From the NCBI RefSeq assembly GCF_007993755.1, contig NZ_CP042467.1:372001-436000 (forward strand): a DNA stretch of 64,000 bases. Direction: 5' to 3'. Below the pieces are notes generated by a model. It saw only the letters and a list, made by a program, of their open reading frames with translations. It had not been told where the DNA came from and did not search any database. Positions 41,965 to 50,986 of the stretch are shown piece after piece. The DNA is from Microvenator marinus. Lineage in GTDB: Bacteria > Myxococcota_A > Bradymonadia > Bradymonadales > Bradymonadaceae. The position numbers were made by a program, and so were the translations under genes. How positions within the stretch are numbered: the stretch's first letter is position 1; every line of letters begins with the position of its first letter.

Positions 41965-43833
41965 ATGAGTGTAGCTAGAGGCACCATCGAGTTGTTTCAG
42001 GGGAACGAGACTGTTCGTCGTCTTACCAGCGCCGCCCTCAAGCGCGCCGGCTTTGACGTGCGTTCCGAGACGAATTCCTCAACGGCCGACCTGCTTATTA
42101 TCGATGTAAGTTCAGGCAAGGAGCTTCCGACGGAGCTTCGCGAAAAGTATGCCGAAGCTGAGAAGCCAATTTTGTTCTGTGGGGTTCGCGGAGATCGCGA
42201 GGACTACCTGGAAGAAACGTGGATCGACCGGCCGTACGCTCAAAACACCATCATCTCGATGTGCGCGAAACTTGTGGGCCCTGCCGATCTACCTGGGAAA
42301 TTGGTTGCTGACGACGACCCGATCACGAGAGAGATGCAATACGAAGAGGCCATCGAACTTGAAGCCCAGCTTGGGCTTAACAGCGGTGCACTCGCCGATC
42401 CTCCTCCCATGGACATTGTGGATGATGCAGAAGATGACGTGTTGAGTCTGGACGAACACGGCAGCTCCATCATTGCGGTCGAAGAACTTTCAAGCCTGGT
42501 GGCTGGTGGGAAGCTCATGGGGGCGGTGAAGAAACGCGCTGTAGACTCCCAAGAGTTGAGCATCGTCGAAGACGTGCCGTTGAAACTGAGCGTGCGCAAT
42601 CCAACGTTCAATCAGACCATGCCGGATTCCCCGATGGCGCTCGGAAACGACACACTCGAGACCGGAACTCAGACGGCGCCGAGCATTGTCCCACCGCCAC
42701 CTGATGACGTGATCTCTGGGGCTGCAACTGAGGTTGGTCAACAGGTCAAATCAGTTGCCAAGATGTTGGCTGAGTCGTGGAATCGAATTGCCGGATCTGC
42801 TCGAGTTGAGGACCGCGCGGATCATATCGAGCGCGTGTTGATGGCCATGATCCAACAGGGGACGCGTGGAGCCGCAAGCGAACTACGACGCATTCCTGGA
42901 ATCACGGGCTTCGCGGGCGACCTGCAGGTCTTGGGTGTCATCGACCTTTTGCGCACCATTCGAGACAGGCGCATGAGGGGGCGACTCGAACTCTCGGTGA
43001 ACGACGGCACGTACGTACTCTATCTTGAAGGTGGAGAGTTGGCCGACGTGGAAACACTCTCGGGGTCTATGGATTTGCTCCTTTTGGACACCTTGAGGGG
43101 CATGGGTAAACTCGATGAGCCTGTGCATTCCGAACTCTCACAAGCTTACGCCACGGGCGCGTTCCTTGAACCCGTAGAGCTTAAACTTCGAAGGGATGGC
43201 CTCGTTGACGAGATGACCTTGCGCGACGCGAGGACCAATCGAGTCAAAGCTACGTTCGCGTATCTTTGCGGCGTGCGACGTGGCGAATTCGCGTTTCTTC
43301 CCGTGCAACCGAACGACGGACTGCCGTGGCCTCCGCGTGGGCTGAGGCTTTCGGTCGACGCGCTCTTGCTCGAGATCTTGCGCGAAAGCAGCCTCGATAC
43401 CGGTGACTCACAAGCAACAGCGCGCACCAGACTTGTGCTCGACGCGGCGAGAACGTCTACGATTCACCCGTCAATGCTGACCGAAGAAGAGATCGCGGTT
43501 TTGAAGTACTTCAGGGACGGCGAGACCGTCGGAAACGTTCTAGAACAACTCTCGTTGGTTGAAGTGGATAAGATCGTTCATCGTTTGAAGTCGATGGAAC
43601 TCCTAAAGCGTTCCAATCCATTCATTCAAACACCTGATCTGGAAGTCGCTGACTCCACAGTCGTTAGCCGGGTTTCGGACTCTATCTCGCGACATGAGAG
43701 AAAGTCGGAGAAACGTGATGACCAAACAACACACCTAAAGGAGTCGTTTGCCATCGGCCCAGAAGTCGTGGACGAGTCGTTTGAAGATCTCGAGGATGCT
43801 CAGACAGACATTGTGAAGGGTGAAGGGGAGTGA
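41965..43833 (+). CDS. DUF4388 protein with degenerate receiver-like N-terminus
   Basis: The 622-residue protein has an N-terminal alpha/beta domain (1-105) like a response-regulator receiver (IELFQGNETVRRLTSAALKR, LLIIDVSSGKELP) whose fold is suggested by the pattern only. A disordered acidic linker follows. A DUF4388/PatA-like domain (LQVLGVIDLLRTIRDRRM, then GRLELSVNDGTYVLYLEGG) lies at about 314-380, and a helical C-terminal part near 500-560 includes a second predicted wHTH-like unit (EEEIAVLKYFRDGETV). DUF4388 proteins work in gliding and polarity systems of Myxococcota. It heads the unit that runs to the FHA-sigma54 activator. Confidence 0.82.
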   Translation: MSVARGTIELFQGNETVRRLTSAALKRAGFDVRSETNSSTADLLIIDVSSGKELPTELREKYAEAEKPILFCGVRGDREDYLEETWIDRPYAQNTIISMCAKLVGPADLPGKLVADDDPITREMQYEEAIELEAQLGLNSGALADPPPMDIVDDAEDDVLSLDEHGSSIIAVEELSSLVAGGKLMGAVKKRAVDSQELSIVEDVPLKLSVRNPTFNQTMPDSPMALGNDTLETGTQTAPSIVPPPPDDVISGAATEVGQQVKSVAKMLAESWNRIAGSARVEDRADHIERVLMAMIQQGTRGAASELRRIPGITGFAGDLQVLGVIDLLRTIRDRRMRGRLELSVNDGTYVLYLEGGELADVETLSGSMDLLLLDTLRGMGKLDEPVHSELSQAYATGAFLEPVELKLRRDGLVDEMTLRDARTNRVKATFAYLCGVRRGEFAFLPVQPNDGLPWPPRGLRLSVDALLLEILRESSLDTGDSQATARTRLVLDAARTSTIHPSMLTEEEIAVLKYFRDGETVGNVLEQLSLVEVDKIVHRLKSMELLKRSNPFIQTPDLEVADSTVVSRVSDSISRHERKSEKRDDQTTHLKESFAIGPEVVDESFEDLEDAQTDIVKGEGE

Positions 43834-43873
43834 GCGCTTGACGCTTACTTGTAATGAACGTTACTCTTCCACT

Positions 43874-44290
43874 GTGAAACAACTCTTAATTTCATTGATT
43901 TTGTCGGGCGCTTTGGTCGGATGTGCCTCAGAGGATCCTTGGTCAGACCCGGGTCCCAAGGGCGCATTCGAGGCCTACCTCATGGACATGTTCCGAGGTG
44001 ACGTTGACCTCGCGTATCAACGGATACTTCCGGAGGACCGCGCGGTGCTCGCCAAGGCGCTTGAAGGCCTAGATTTGCCTGAAGAGGAAGCCCTTCAAGA
44101 GCACGAAGCCCTTGTGGTTGCGGGTGCTGATACGCCTTATGATGTTCGCAAAATTGAACACGACCCCATCGACGCTGAGCCTAAAGCGGGCCAGAGCATC
44201 GTGATGAAGTTGGAGTACCATGACGGGCGCAATGGCGAAGTCGTGATGGTGTGGCAGGATGGCCGCTGGTTTGTAGATCTCCCCCTCTAG
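43874..44290 (+). CDS. Small lipoprotein
   Basis: GTG 43874 gives MKQLLISLILSGALVGC, a clear lipobox (Cys 17). There is no strong ribosome site. A longer reading to 43820 would put the signal at residue 19 and is unlikely. The short mature domain ends in strands (EVVMVWQDGRWFVDLPL), like the small lipoprotein at 14416-14943. No function assigned. It is followed by the pseudokinase gene after 10 nt. Confidence 0.75.
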   Translation: MKQLLISLILSGALVGCASEDPWSDPGPKGAFEAYLMDMFRGDVDLAYQRILPEDRAVLAKALEGLDLPEEEALQEHEALVVAGADTPYDVRKIEHDPIDAEPKAGQSIVMKLEYHDGRNGEVVMVWQDGRWFVDLPL

Positions 44291-44300
44291 GTTAGAGCCC

Positions 44301-46253
44301 ATGAGCGATTCAGAAGAAATTCCGTCTGGCGTTAAACAATCTCCCGGACGTGCCTTGCAACGCACCGCACCCGGCGTGTTTGGCGCTCGAGAACTCCCGA
44401 CCCAACATTCAAGTACAGCACTTGCGACCGGGGATGTGGTCGGCGGTCGATTCGAGGTCCAGCGATATCTTGGGGCGTCTGGCGGCGGTATCTCGTATCT
44501 GTGCTTAGATAAGAGCAACTCTGAAGAGGTCGTGATCAAGGTTTTGGCCATGCCACCGCCGGCAAAGCCAAAGTTTGATGAGATGTACGAAGAGGTTCGG
44601 CTCGCGTCTTCGATCTCTCATAAGAATCTCACGGCTATTCTCGGAATGGGTAGGACTCCGAGCGGCGAGGCTTTCGTCGCAATGGAGTTCGTCAAGGGCG
44701 CCACACTCTCCTCATTGATCTCGAAGAGAAGGGAAGAGGGCGGTGTCATCAGCTTGCGCGACACCTTTACGGTCATCGCGCATATCGCGAACGCGCTAGA
44801 TGCCGTGCACGAGAAGCGCACGGCTCACTACGTTTTGACCCCTTATAACGTGTACCTCGACCGGCGCGGCGTGATTCGAGTCGGCAACCTTGCCTTCGGT
44901 AAATTAGCTGCAGACATGCTCTTTGAGCAAGGCGAAGGGCCATATGTGGACTCAATCTACGTGGCCCCCGAAGTTGCCGAGAACCCGGAAGTGGCGAACG
45001 ACTCGGCCGACCTCTACAGCCTTGGCATGCTCACCGCAGAGATGCTCTCTCCAAAGGGCTTGCCTGCAGACCGCGACGAAGCCAAAGTTCAAGTCGTTTC
45101 GGTGCTTTCGACATACCCACCGAAGCTCACACAATTGGTGATGAAGGCTCTCGGTGAGGACCTCGCCGGTCGTCCCCGGAGCGCGGGCGCTTACCGTGAC
45201 GCTTTGAAGCAAATTTGCGAAGCGGAAGGAATTCAACTGACGGGGCCCCCTCTAACCGGCGGCCTTCCGGTTGAACCCGCGGTGCAAGACGCGACTTCCG
45301 AATCCGATATTTTTGATATTCCTGAGCTGGCCGGTCTCGGCGCTGAACCATCGGACGCCGCCAACGAACGCTATTTGGTCCAGAAGGGCGGATTGGACTA
45401 CGGTCCTTTCTCACCTGAGATGGTCTTGGAGCAACTGCACAAAGACGAGATCGACGAATTCTCCCTGGTACTCGATCGCGTGACCCAGAAGCGCATTGCG
45501 CTCGGCGAAATGGAGCGATTCAAAGCTGAGGTGCAGCGCTACATTCCAGTTCGCGAAGAACGACGTAGAATCGAGGCTCAGCAGCGGGCTGAATTCGAAA
45601 GAAAGGTCAAGAAAGGCGGTGTGTTTGGCCTTGTCGTGTCGATCATTGCCGGCCTGGCAACGCTCGGAACCATGGCTGTGCTCTATGCATTGCAACCCGA
45701 CCCGGTGCCGCTTCCAATGGATCGCGCTTTCGCCCAACTCGACTATAAATTCATGCCTCCACCTAAGGACTTCCAAACCCTCGCCGTGGATACCAATCTG
45801 CTCAATAGCCTTTTCAACCCGCAAGCGAGCGAGGAAGAGATTCAAAAGGCTCTAAAGGGGCGCGCTACCAAGCGTAAGCGCCCGGCACGCACCGGCGCCA
45901 AACGTCCGACCCGTGCTGAGGATGGTACCGAAGCGCAGACGCTTGATTTGGCGGCCGATGGTGGGAGCGACCACATCCTGACGGATCAAGACGTCAATGA
46001 CGTGATCTTGGCCAACTTCGGTGCATTGCGCTCCTGCGTGATCAAGGAGATCCAGTCGGATCCGCGTTTCAAAGGCGTGACCGTCCAGTTCTTCATTCGT
46101 CCTACGGGAACCACCGGTGGCGTAAAGATTAAAGAAGCAGCATTCAGAGATCGTCCGGTCGCGGATTGCTTGACGTCTAGATTCCGAAGTATGACGTTCC
46201 CTGAGCACGGCGGTTTGAATCGCGGTGTCGAATTCCCACTACTCGTTCAATGA
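44301..46253 (+). CDS. Hanks-type pseudokinase with GYF_2 and AgmX/TonB-like C-terminal domains
   Basis: Residues about 48-310 fold like a Hanks kinase but lack catalytic residues. The VAIK lysine is kept (VVIKVLAM), but the catalytic loop reads HYVLTPYNVYL where HRDLKPENVLL is expected, and the metal site is VGNLAFGK instead of DFG. Both catalytic Asp residues are therefore absent. After the kinase fold comes a GYF_2 domain (RYLVQKGGLDYGPFSPEMVLEQL), a charged helix, one membrane helix (about 436-458), a basic linker, and a C-terminal AgmX/PglI-like domain (DQDVNDVILANFGALRSC, FFIRPTGTTGGVKI). It is likely a scaffold that reaches the periplasm. It sits 10 nt after a lipoprotein. Confidence 0.88.
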   Translation: MSDSEEIPSGVKQSPGRALQRTAPGVFGARELPTQHSSTALATGDVVGGRFEVQRYLGASGGGISYLCLDKSNSEEVVIKVLAMPPPAKPKFDEMYEEVRLASSISHKNLTAILGMGRTPSGEAFVAMEFVKGATLSSLISKRREEGGVISLRDTFTVIAHIANALDAVHEKRTAHYVLTPYNVYLDRRGVIRVGNLAFGKLAADMLFEQGEGPYVDSIYVAPEVAENPEVANDSADLYSLGMLTAEMLSPKGLPADRDEAKVQVVSVLSTYPPKLTQLVMKALGEDLAGRPRSAGAYRDALKQICEAEGIQLTGPPLTGGLPVEPAVQDATSESDIFDIPELAGLGAEPSDAANERYLVQKGGLDYGPFSPEMVLEQLHKDEIDEFSLVLDRVTQKRIALGEMERFKAEVQRYIPVREERRRIEAQQRAEFERKVKKGGVFGLVVSIIAGLATLGTMAVLYALQPDPVPLPMDRAFAQLDYKFMPPPKDFQTLAVDTNLLNSLFNPQASEEEIQKALKGRATKRKRPARTGAKRPTRAEDGTEAQTLDLAADGGSDHILTDQDVNDVILANFGALRSCVIKEIQSDPRFKGVTVQFFIRPTGTTGGVKIKEAAFRDRPVADCLTSRFRSMTFPEHGGLNRGVEFPLLVQ

Positions 46254-46260
46254 GCGTCAC

Positions 46261-46533
46261 ATGACTCCTGATTTGCTTAGACATATTCTCACTCACGAAC
46301 TGCAGGCCGAGCGAAAAGAGGACATCTACACGCTTGCGGACAAGGCGAATGTCTTGCTTTCTGGGTCGGAAAACGTGCTCACAGTGGCGAAGGTTACCGA
46401 GGTGGGTTTTAAGGACGGCTACATCGTTTTGAACTCCGAGGACGGGACGTTCTATTGCGCCGACGACAAAATCTTTGGTATCCGTGCCGAACCGAGCACC
46501 TCTCGAACCGACAAACGTCCAGGTTTCCACTGA
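46261..46533 (+). CDS. Hypothetical small protein
   Basis: ATG 46261 lies 7 nt after the pseudokinase stop and the frame ends exactly where tsaE begins (46534). The 90 residues start with a helix (MTPDLLRHILTHELQAERKE), then a beta-rich part (VTEVGFKDGYIVLNSEDGTF). I do not recognise a family. Embedded position supports a real gene. Confidence 0.7.
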   Translation: MTPDLLRHILTHELQAERKEDIYTLADKANVLLSGSENVLTVAKVTEVGFKDGYIVLNSEDGTFYCADDKIFGIRAEPSTSRTDKRPGFH

Positions 46534-47007
46534 ATGTTGGAGAGCTTGAACCTCCTGGGCCAAACGTCATTAGCGGGGGAGAAGGCCACCGAAGATTTCG
46601 GCGCCCGCGTGGGCAGCGTTTTGAAGGCTGGTGACTGGATCGGTCTCGTCGGGCAACTCGGAGCTGGCAAGACCACTCTGGTGCGTGGGGTGCTGCAATC
46701 CTTTGGACTCCAAGATGTTCAGAGCCCTACGTATACGCTCATCAACCAGTATCAAACCAACCCAAAAGTCAACCATCTGGACCTATACCGCCTAGAGAAC
46801 GCCGAGGACCTTGAGTCCATCGGTTATTGGGATCTTGAAGAGGACGCCATCACCGTCGTGGAATGGATTGATAAAATCGAGGAAGCATGGAATGGTGACG
46901 GGCTCATTTTGAAATTGGAGTACGCATCGGACTCCCGCATCATTTCGGGATACGGAGCCGGAGATTGGTCGAAGCGTTTGCATGAGTTGTGGCAGGTTAA
47001 GGAATGA
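46534..47007 (+). CDS. tsaE: tRNA threonylcarbamoyladenosine biosynthesis ATPase TsaE
   Basis: The 157-residue protein has the Walker A GQLGAGKTTLVRGVL, the SPTYTLINQY motif, HLDLYRLE, and VVEWIDKI, the full TsaE set. It binds TsaB-TsaD and hydrolyses ATP in t6A synthesis. Start ATG directly abuts the upstream gene; its stop overlaps the FHA-sigma54 activator start by 4 nt. Confidence 0.95.
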   Translation: MLESLNLLGQTSLAGEKATEDFGARVGSVLKAGDWIGLVGQLGAGKTTLVRGVLQSFGLQDVQSPTYTLINQYQTNPKVNHLDLYRLENAEDLESIGYWDLEEDAITVVEWIDKIEEAWNGDGLILKLEYASDSRIISGYGAGDWSKRLHELWQVKE

Positions 47008-48497
47008 CCAAGGAATCGATGCCAAAGATTGGGGGCCCGAGAAAGACCGTGGAGTTTCAGCGACCGACGGTCGAGGTTGAGGGGCACCCTCTTTCTGAGG
47101 GCTTTCCCCTCCACAAGGTCCAACTTGAGGTCCAAACTGGCTCAGACAAAGGAAAGACCGAGACTTTCGAAAAGCCAGTGATTCGTCTCGGGGCTGACCC
47201 GCTTTGCGATCTCGTGATGACGGACCCAACTGTTTCGCGCATGCACGCGGAGATCCGGCGCAAAGGTGACCACTTCGAGCTCATCGACCTCGATAGCACC
47301 AACGGCACATTTTTTGACGGAGAACGGATCAAGTCCGTTGAGCTGGCTCCGGGCGATGGGTTTCAGGTTGGTCGTTCTCTCGTGGCCTTTAGTGTCACCA
47401 CAGAGCAGATTGCCGTTCCTGTCACGGACCGCACGCGATACGGCAGCATCATCGGGCAGAGTCAGGCTCTGCGAGAAATCTTTAGTATCCTTGATCGGGT
47501 GGCTCCTTCGGATTTGAGCGTCGTTATTGAAGGCGAGACAGGTTCAGGAAAAGAACTGATTGCGGCTGCAATTCACGAGCATAGTTCGCGAGCCTCCAAA
47601 CCGTTTGTAGTCTTCGACTGTTCGGCTTTTCCGCCCACGCTTCTTGAAAGCGAGTTGTTCGGGCACGAAAAGGGGGCGTTTTCTGGCGCTTCTCAACGTC
47701 ATCGGGGTGTTTTTGAGAGGGCTGATGGAGGAACCATCTTCTTCGACGAGCTCGGCGAGATGGATATCGAGTTCCAGGCCAAGTTCCTAAGGGTCCTCGA
47801 AACCGGTGATGTGCGCCGTGTTGGTGGGGAATCCAGTTTTACCGTGGACGTCAGGGTGGTCGCGGCAACCAACCGAGATCTGGAAGACTTGGTCAAAGAG
47901 CGAAAGTTTCGCCAAGATCTTTACTACCGACTGGCAAAAGTCCGTTTTAACCTTCCTCCGCTGAGAGACCGTCCAGAGGACATCCCGCTTTTGGCGGATC
48001 ACTTCCTCAATATCCTCGCTGGGGAGGAAAATGCGCGCCCGTTGATGACTGAGGACGCACTGAGAACGCTCCAGGCGTACGCGTGGCCCGGAAACATCCG
48101 TCAGCTTAGAAACGTCATCGAAAAGGCTGTAGCGATGTGTAGAGGCGGTGCCATTACCGCCGAATACCTCCGCAAGGAACTCAACTTTGCAGGGTTTCCG
48201 TCGCAACAACCCAGAACCGAATCAGTGGCGCTACCGGCGGAGCCCCAGCAAACCCTTGGTCTGAGTGCCAATGGACGGCTGGTGACGGTCGGGACCGAGA
48301 TCGAGGATTCAGAAGGTGAACCCATCGCGTTCAGGGACGCCAAAGACACTTTGGTAGATAAGTTTGAGCGTATTTATCTGGAAAACCTTCTTGAACGAAA
48401 CAAGCAGAATGTCTCGGCGACAGCCAGAGATGCCCAGATCGACCGGCGCCATCTCTACCGGTTGCTGAAGAAACACGGCCTGATGGCCGACGACTGA
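47004..48497 (+). CDS. FHA-domain sigma54 transcription activator
   Basis: The 497-residue protein carries an N-terminal FHA domain (RLGADPLCDLVM, SRMHAEIRR, DSTNGTFF, about residues 52-115), a central AAA+ domain (Walker A GETGSGKE, RADGGTIFFDELGEM Walker B, and the GAFSGA loop), and a C-terminal Fis-type HTH (ATARDAQIDRRHLYRLLKKH). It should use ATP hydrolysis to open sigma54 promoters, with phosphothreonine binding by FHA as the control. The loop contacting sigma54 is GAFSGA instead of the usual GAFTGA. Start ATG overlaps the tsaE stop (ATGA). Confidence 0.93.
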   Translation: MTKESMPKIGGPRKTVEFQRPTVEVEGHPLSEGFPLHKVQLEVQTGSDKGKTETFEKPVIRLGADPLCDLVMTDPTVSRMHAEIRRKGDHFELIDLDSTNGTFFDGERIKSVELAPGDGFQVGRSLVAFSVTTEQIAVPVTDRTRYGSIIGQSQALREIFSILDRVAPSDLSVVIEGETGSGKELIAAAIHEHSSRASKPFVVFDCSAFPPTLLESELFGHEKGAFSGASQRHRGVFERADGGTIFFDELGEMDIEFQAKFLRVLETGDVRRVGGESSFTVDVRVVAATNRDLEDLVKERKFRQDLYYRLAKVRFNLPPLRDRPEDIPLLADHFLNILAGEENARPLMTEDALRTLQAYAWPGNIRQLRNVIEKAVAMCRGGAITAEYLRKELNFAGFPSQQPRTESVALPAEPQQTLGLSANGRLVTVGTEIEDSEGEPIAFRDAKDTLVDKFERIYLENLLERNKQNVSATARDAQIDRRHLYRLLKKHGLMADD

Positions 48498-48500
48498 AAT

Positions 48501-49649
48501 CTAGTCTTCGTAAATTTCTTCGAGTTCTCGAAAGATATCCGCCAGACCATCATCTTTCTTTTGAGGAGCGATAGGCTCGACGTTGGCGGGAATCGTTTTG
48601 CGTCTCAACGGCTTGGGCATTGGCTCTGCAACCGGAGTCGTATCGCGATCCGTATAGGCTCGGGTGTCGATGACCTGCGTGCCCTCGGCGAGATGGTCCA
48701 TCAAGAACTCACGCTCACCCTCCCAGTAACTCTGAAGAATCTCTGAGCAACGTGCGGCGAAATGGGGCTCCTCGTAGCCCGGGGCAATGCGCCTTAAAAG
48801 TTCGATGAACACTTGAGCCAACGAACCCGCATCTTTGGGCCGAGCCCCTGGGTTGACGTCGAGCATTTGATGGACAAGTTGGTCGAGCTCCGGCGGCACA
48901 TCGACCAGTTCCCCAAGCCGTTGGATCCTTGGCCTTCGCGCCCTTTGTAGTGCCGTATCTGGGTCACCGGCCAGCGGGTTGATTCCGGTGAGTACCGAGT
49001 AGAACACAAGACCTGCTGAGTAGATATCCGTGGTCACATCAATATGAGGCGAGGCGCTCGCTTGTTCTGGCGAAAGGTACTCGAGCTTGCCTTTCACCAC
49101 GTGCATTCGAGTGCTTCTGGGATTGATGCTTGAGAGTGCAATCCCAAAGTCGACCAGTCGAACCTGCCCATCAAACGAGATGAGTATATTTTCCGGAGAA
49201 ATATCTCGATGGATGACGTTGAGAAGACGGCCTTTTTCGTCTCTCATATGATGCGCGTAGTTGAGCGCGAAAAGCACTCGCGAGCCGAGCCAGAGTAGGC
49301 CAGGGACATCAAAAGCGCCGTCCACCTCACGTAGCACCGAAGCGAGGGACCGTCCTGAGACGTAGGGCATGACCGAATAGAGAATCTCGTGATCTTGGTC
49401 TTCTCCTAAATCCGTGACAGCGACCAAATTTGGGTGGTCAAACTGCGCCATAAGTCGAGCTTCCGCGAAGAAGTTCTTACGCGCAACGTCGTCAAGGGAA
49501 GTTGGAGGTAGTACGAGCTTGAGTGCACATCGGCGGCGAAACCCTCCTGGACCGCGGCGCACCGCAAGCCAAACTTCCGATTGTCCGCCGACAGCCAACT
49601 TTCCCTTGAGTTGGTAGGCCCCAAGACTCTGTGGTACTGAACCGCTCAA
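48501..49649 (-). CDS. Soluble Ser/Thr protein kinase
   Basis: The 382-residue protein has a complete Hanks kinase domain at about 12-280: GKLAVGGQSEVW loop (the last glycine is Ser), CALKLV lysine, HRDISPENILI catalytic loop, VDFGIAL, and GKLEYLSPEQ. No membrane helix follows; the C-terminal 100 residues are basic and Pro-rich with an acidic helical end. It is probably cytosolic. The start is TTG at 49649, with its own promoter upstream. It converges with the FHA-sigma54 activator 3 nt away. Confidence 0.92.
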   Translation of the reverse strand: MSGSVPQSLGAYQLKGKLAVGGQSEVWLAVRRGPGGFRRRCALKLVLPPTSLDDVARKNFFAEARLMAQFDHPNLVAVTDLGEDQDHEILYSVMPYVSGRSLASVLREVDGAFDVPGLLWLGSRVLFALNYAHHMRDEKGRLLNVIHRDISPENILISFDGQVRLVDFGIALSSINPRSTRMHVVKGKLEYLSPEQASASPHIDVTTDIYSAGLVFYSVLTGINPLAGDPDTALQRARRPRIQRLGELVDVPPELDQLVHQMLDVNPGARPKDAGSLAQVFIELLRRIAPGYEEPHFAARCSEILQSYWEGEREFLMDHLAEGTQVIDTRAYTDRDTTPVAEPMPKPLRRKTIPANVEPIAPQKKDDGLADIFRELEEIYED

Positions 49650-49678
49650 TTTGCTCTGCCTCGTTGTAGAGTGCGCCG

Positions 49679-49707
49679 ATTATACGGGTGTGGCGCAATT
49701 GTCACAA
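49679..49707 (-). promoter_or_regulatory. Predicted sigma70-type promoter of the soluble kinase
   Basis: Minus strand -35 TTGTGA (49707-49702), 17-nt spacer, perfect -10 TATAAT (49684-49679). The TTG start at 49649 lies 30 nt downstream. It is in the divergent gap with the 49726 gene. Confidence 0.6.
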
Positions 49708-49725
49708 GTTGAACAAAGGTGATGT

Positions 49726-50175
49726 ATGTCAGATAGCACCAAAGAAAATGGCAGAAAGATCAATGAAGCCTTAATCGCGAAGTATGGCGCCTATTTACGG
49801 CCCGGAGAGGCTATGGCCGCCGTTTTGGATATCACCGAAGAGTACGCGTTGGTCAGAGTTGTATTGGCTGCGACCGACGAAAGCTTTCGGTTTGAGATTG
49901 CGGGAGCGCTCGAATTCGAAGTCGAGCACAAGGCCGAAGTCGATGAAGCTGAAGCCTGGAGCGTGGTTCTAGACTTCTTGGACCTGCAACTTGAAGAATT
50001 CTTCGAATCCGATCGCGTGCTCGTGACTCACGAGGATTGGAGAGTGTATGAGTATCTGGGATACTCACTAAAGTTTCAGGGAATTCATCGTAAACCTGAG
50101 CTTGAGAAACTCGCAGACCAGTGGCTTCGCGATGCTGGTGTAGGTCTTGATGGCCTGCCTGAAGAAGAAGAATGA
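49726..50175 (+). CDS. Hypothetical soluble protein
   Basis: The 149-residue acidic protein has helices at both ends (NGRKINEALIAKYGAYL, KLADQWLRDAGV) around a beta region (ALVRVVLAATDESFRF). No family is recognised. It begins the small plus-strand unit that continues with a CPBP protease and a membrane protein; its stop overlaps the next start by 4 nt. Confidence 0.75.
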   Translation: MSDSTKENGRKINEALIAKYGAYLRPGEAMAAVLDITEEYALVRVVLAATDESFRFEIAGALEFEVEHKAEVDEAEAWSVVLDFLDLQLEEFFESDRVLVTHEDWRVYEYLGYSLKFQGIHRKPELEKLADQWLRDAGVGLDGLPEEEE

Positions 50176-50720
50176 CGAAGGTTGCGTTCTATTTTTACGG
50201 GGTGATGTTCTTGGTGGCCGCGCTAGGAGCGTGGTTTTTCGAACTCGATCTTTTCGGATTCACCCGTGTAAATTGGGGACGTGACTTGGGGTTAGGGCTC
50301 GCGGTTGGGCTAGGTACCGTGGGGTTGAGCCGAGTTCTCGACCATGTGTTTTCATGGGCACGAGAGCTCACCCAAGGTTTCCGAGAGATTCTGGGGCCTG
50401 GCAATGCTCAGAAGGCGCTGATACTCGCGGGTTTAAGCTCGCTTGGAGAGGAGGCGTTTTTCCGGGGGTTCCTGCAAAACGGTCTCAATGAGTGGCTCGG
50501 TGCTCTCCCGGCACTGCTTGTTGCCTCAACAATTTTCGGTTTGATTCATATCGGACCGGATGCAAAACGGTTCCTTCCCTGGACCATCATGGCCCTCGTC
50601 ATGGGTTTTGTACTCGGTGGGATGTGGCTGTGGACTGAGAATTTAGTCGCTGTGATTCTGGCCCATTTCCTGGTCAATTTCATCAATCTCACCCTGATTT
50701 TTCGCCAGGACGCGCCCTAA
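50172..50720 (+). CDS. CPBP (CAAX-type) intramembrane metalloprotease
   Basis: The 182-residue protein has the family motifs GEEAFFRGF (EExxxR), IFGLIH (FxxxH), and HFLVNFIN (HxxxN) within several membrane helices. Family members cleave prenylated or membrane proteins, or serve in bacteriocin self-immunity. Start ATG overlaps the upstream stop (ATGA) and its stop abuts the next start. Confidence 0.92.
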   Translation: MTKVAFYFYGVMFLVAALGAWFFELDLFGFTRVNWGRDLGLGLAVGLGTVGLSRVLDHVFSWARELTQGFREILGPGNAQKALILAGLSSLGEEAFFRGFLQNGLNEWLGALPALLVASTIFGLIHIGPDAKRFLPWTIMALVMGFVLGGMWLWTENLVAVILAHFLVNFINLTLIFRQDAP

Positions 50721-50986
50721 TGGAACGATGGACTCAACCTCTAGCAATCATCACCACGGTTCAGCCTTTTCTGCTCTTTTGGACCATGGCGATTGCGTTC
50801 TTCCTTACCCTGACTTTTGTGGCAGTGATTTCAAAGGGCCGAACGTGGAAGGAAATCGGTGCTATCTTTGCACTTTCTTACCTGGTGGTGGTGCTTCTGA
50901 CTCTCTTTACGTCGGAAGTCATCGTCGGTGTTGATATCCTGCGATTTGAGTCGGTCACGTACAACCCGTATCAAACGGTCGAGTAA
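50720..50986 (+). CDS. Small membrane protein
   Basis: The 88-residue protein has two predicted helices (VQPFLLFWTMAIAFFLTLTF and EIGAIFALSYLVVVLLTLF). ATG 50720 overlaps the CPBP stop by one base (TAATG), so it probably works with the protease. It overlaps the convergent TIGR02757 gene by 16 nt at the 3' ends. No family recognised. Confidence 0.75.
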   Translation: MERWTQPLAIITTVQPFLLFWTMAIAFFLTLTFVAVISKGRTWKEIGAIFALSYLVVVLLTLFTSEVIVGVDILRFESVTYNPYQTVE

